A stretch of DNA of 64,000 nt from an uncultured Oscillospiraceae bacterium (GTDB lineage Bacteria; Bacillota; Clostridia; Oscillospirales; Ruminococcaceae), in contig CAKSZX010000001.1 of NCBI GenBank assembly GCA_934526065.1, positions 62,001-126,000 of the forward strand. The letters are read 5' to 3'. The notes below the pieces were generated by a model that saw only the letters and a list, made by a program, of their open reading frames with translations, ran no database searches and was not told the origin of the DNA. Positions 63,319 to 64,000 of the stretch are shown here, one piece after another. Every line of letters begins with the position of its first letter. The stretch's first letter is position 1. The translations under genes were made by a program, and so were the position numbers.

Positions 63319-64000
63319 TTAACCTTTGTAACCGTTAGGGTTCTTGCTCTGCCAATTCCAAGATGTTCTGCACATATCATCAAGGTTGTACTTTGCTTTC
63401 CAGCCAAGTTCCTTATATGCTTTTGTTGGGTCGGCATAGTTTTCTGCAATGTCGCCGGCACGGCGTGGTAAAATATCACGCTTTAACTTTTTGCCGCAGG
63501 CTTTTTCAAATGCGTTTACAACATCAAATACGCTGTAACCGATGCCTGTGCCAAGGTTGTAAATTACAAGACCGGGGTTTGTCCACAGCTTTTTAAGTGC
63601 TGCAATGTGACCCAAGGCAAGGTCGGTAACATGGATATAATCTCTGACACCTGTTCCGTCTTTTGTGTCATAATCATCGCCGAAAATACGAACGGACGGC
63701 CTTTTGCCTATCGCCGCCTGTGCAACATAAGGCACAAGGTTGTTGGGTATGCCGTTAGGGTCTTCGCCTATAAGGCCGGATTCGTGGGCGCCTATCGGGT
63801 TAAAGTATCTCAAAATGGCAATGTTCATTTCGGGGTTGGCCTTTGCCAAGTCCTGTAAAATTTGCTCCTGGAAAACCTTTGTCCAGCCGTATGGGTTTGT
63901 TGCAGAACCTGCATAACAGGTTTCGTCACAAGGGATTTTCTCCGGCTCTCCGTAAACCGTGGCAGATGAGGAGAACACATAGTTCTTTACCCCTCTGCGC
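63319..64000 (-). CDS. galE: UDP-glucose 4-epimerase, C-terminal part
   Basis: About 227 residues are visible; the N-terminus with the NAD-binding GxxGxxG lies beyond the right edge. GalE interconverts UDP-glucose and UDP-galactose. The first visible residues read VKNYVFSSSATVYGEPEKIP, which is the catalytic Ser-Ala-Thr region; the catalytic Tyr of YxxxK is in NPYGWTKVFQEQIL. RYFNPIGAHESGLIGEDPNG, VRDYIHVTDLALGHIAAL and the ending DMCRTSWNWQSKNPNGY are all standard. Length from here to the end fits a full-length protein of about 335 residues. UDP-galactose could supply the surface-glycan enzymes at 25645-29521, but they are far away. Confidence 0.95.
   Translation of the reverse strand, partial: RRGVKNYVFSSSATVYGEPEKIPCDETCYAGSATNPYGWTKVFQEQILQDLAKANPEMNIAILRYFNPIGAHESGLIGEDPNGIPNNLVPYVAQAAIGKRPSVRIFGDDYDTKDGTGVRDYIHVTDLALGHIAALKKLWTNPGLVIYNLGTGIGYSVFDVVNAFEKACGKKLKRDILPRRAGDIAENYADPTKAYKELGWKAKYNLDDMCRTSWNWQSKNPNGYKG

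Noticed and set aside
1..64000. tRNA, rRNA or tmRNA genes
   Set aside because: No cloverleaf with TTC and CCA-type ends or conserved rRNA blocks was noticed on either strand; a dedicated RNA search could still find a small RNA.

Overview
The window is chromosomal DNA from a low-to-moderate GC anaerobic Firmicute, most likely a gut member of the Clostridia. The evidence is the set of family assignments (FtsK/SpoIIIE, RNase J, GdpP, NfnAB, QueH, KtrAB, a FeoA-FeoB fusion, GGGtGRT protein, topoisomerase IV-type subunits), strong AAAGGAG-type ribosome binding sites, sigma-A promoters, short intergenic palindromic repeats of the kind seen in gut Clostridia, and no respiratory genes. No rRNA, tRNA, CRISPR array, prophage or complete transposon was seen. 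Both edges cut genes: the 3' end of an ftsK/spoIIIE gene at the left and the 3' part of galE at the right.

Layout. (1) 1-5048: end of FtsK, a secreted metallo-beta-lactamase lipoprotein with a small partner, then a VTC polyphosphate polymerase domain protein, a DUF4956 membrane protein and a large exported beta-rich carbohydrate-binding protein. (2) 5183-6904: M19 dipeptidase and a convergent LUD-domain protein. (3) 7086-8876: three tandem redoxin paralogues. (4) 9130-17152: three tandem M20 amidohydrolases, a DUF362 protein on the other strand, aminoacyl-histidine dipeptidase PepD and an ornithine cyclodeaminase homologue, together a peptide and amino-acid block with several palindromic operator candidates. 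(5) 17264-24656: NAD(P)H-hydrate repair enzyme, LysR regulator, NAD kinase, iron alcohol dehydrogenase and NfnAB transhydrogenase, an NADP(H)-centred stretch. (6) 24896-30831: cytidylate kinase-like protein, a two-domain glycosyltransferase, a GtrII-type membrane glucosyltransferase, QueH and RNase HI. (7) 31161-44559: RNase J, the c-di-AMP phosphodiesterase GdpP, L9, a flavinylated lipoprotein reductase, topoisomerase IV-type ParE/ParC, SecG and RNase R. (8) 44640-45720: a small accessory patch with a RelB/YoeB toxin-antitoxin pair, a promoter-driven palindromic element and a truncated zinc-ribbon ORF. (9) 45725-53367: a NifU-like scaffold with GGGtGRT protein, SecA, KtrB/KtrA potassium uptake and DeoC. 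(10) 53368-55000: a dense patch of intergenic repeats and two small membrane proteins. (11) 55017-57497: iron-regulated FeoAB fusion plus a 43-residue Cys-rich partner. (12) 57816-63165: dnaB, tilS, hpt, ftsH; then galE on the minus strand.

Most of the window is ordinary core genome. The parts that merit a second look are the three redoxins behind a 64-bp concentric palindrome, the three M20 genes with a shared near-identical tract and recurring TTTGTC-N11-GACAAA sites, the 45.3-45.5 kb palindromic element that starts at a consensus promoter, and the NifU-like/GGGtGRT pair whose function is unknown. Functions are inferred from sequence reading only; no database search was run.
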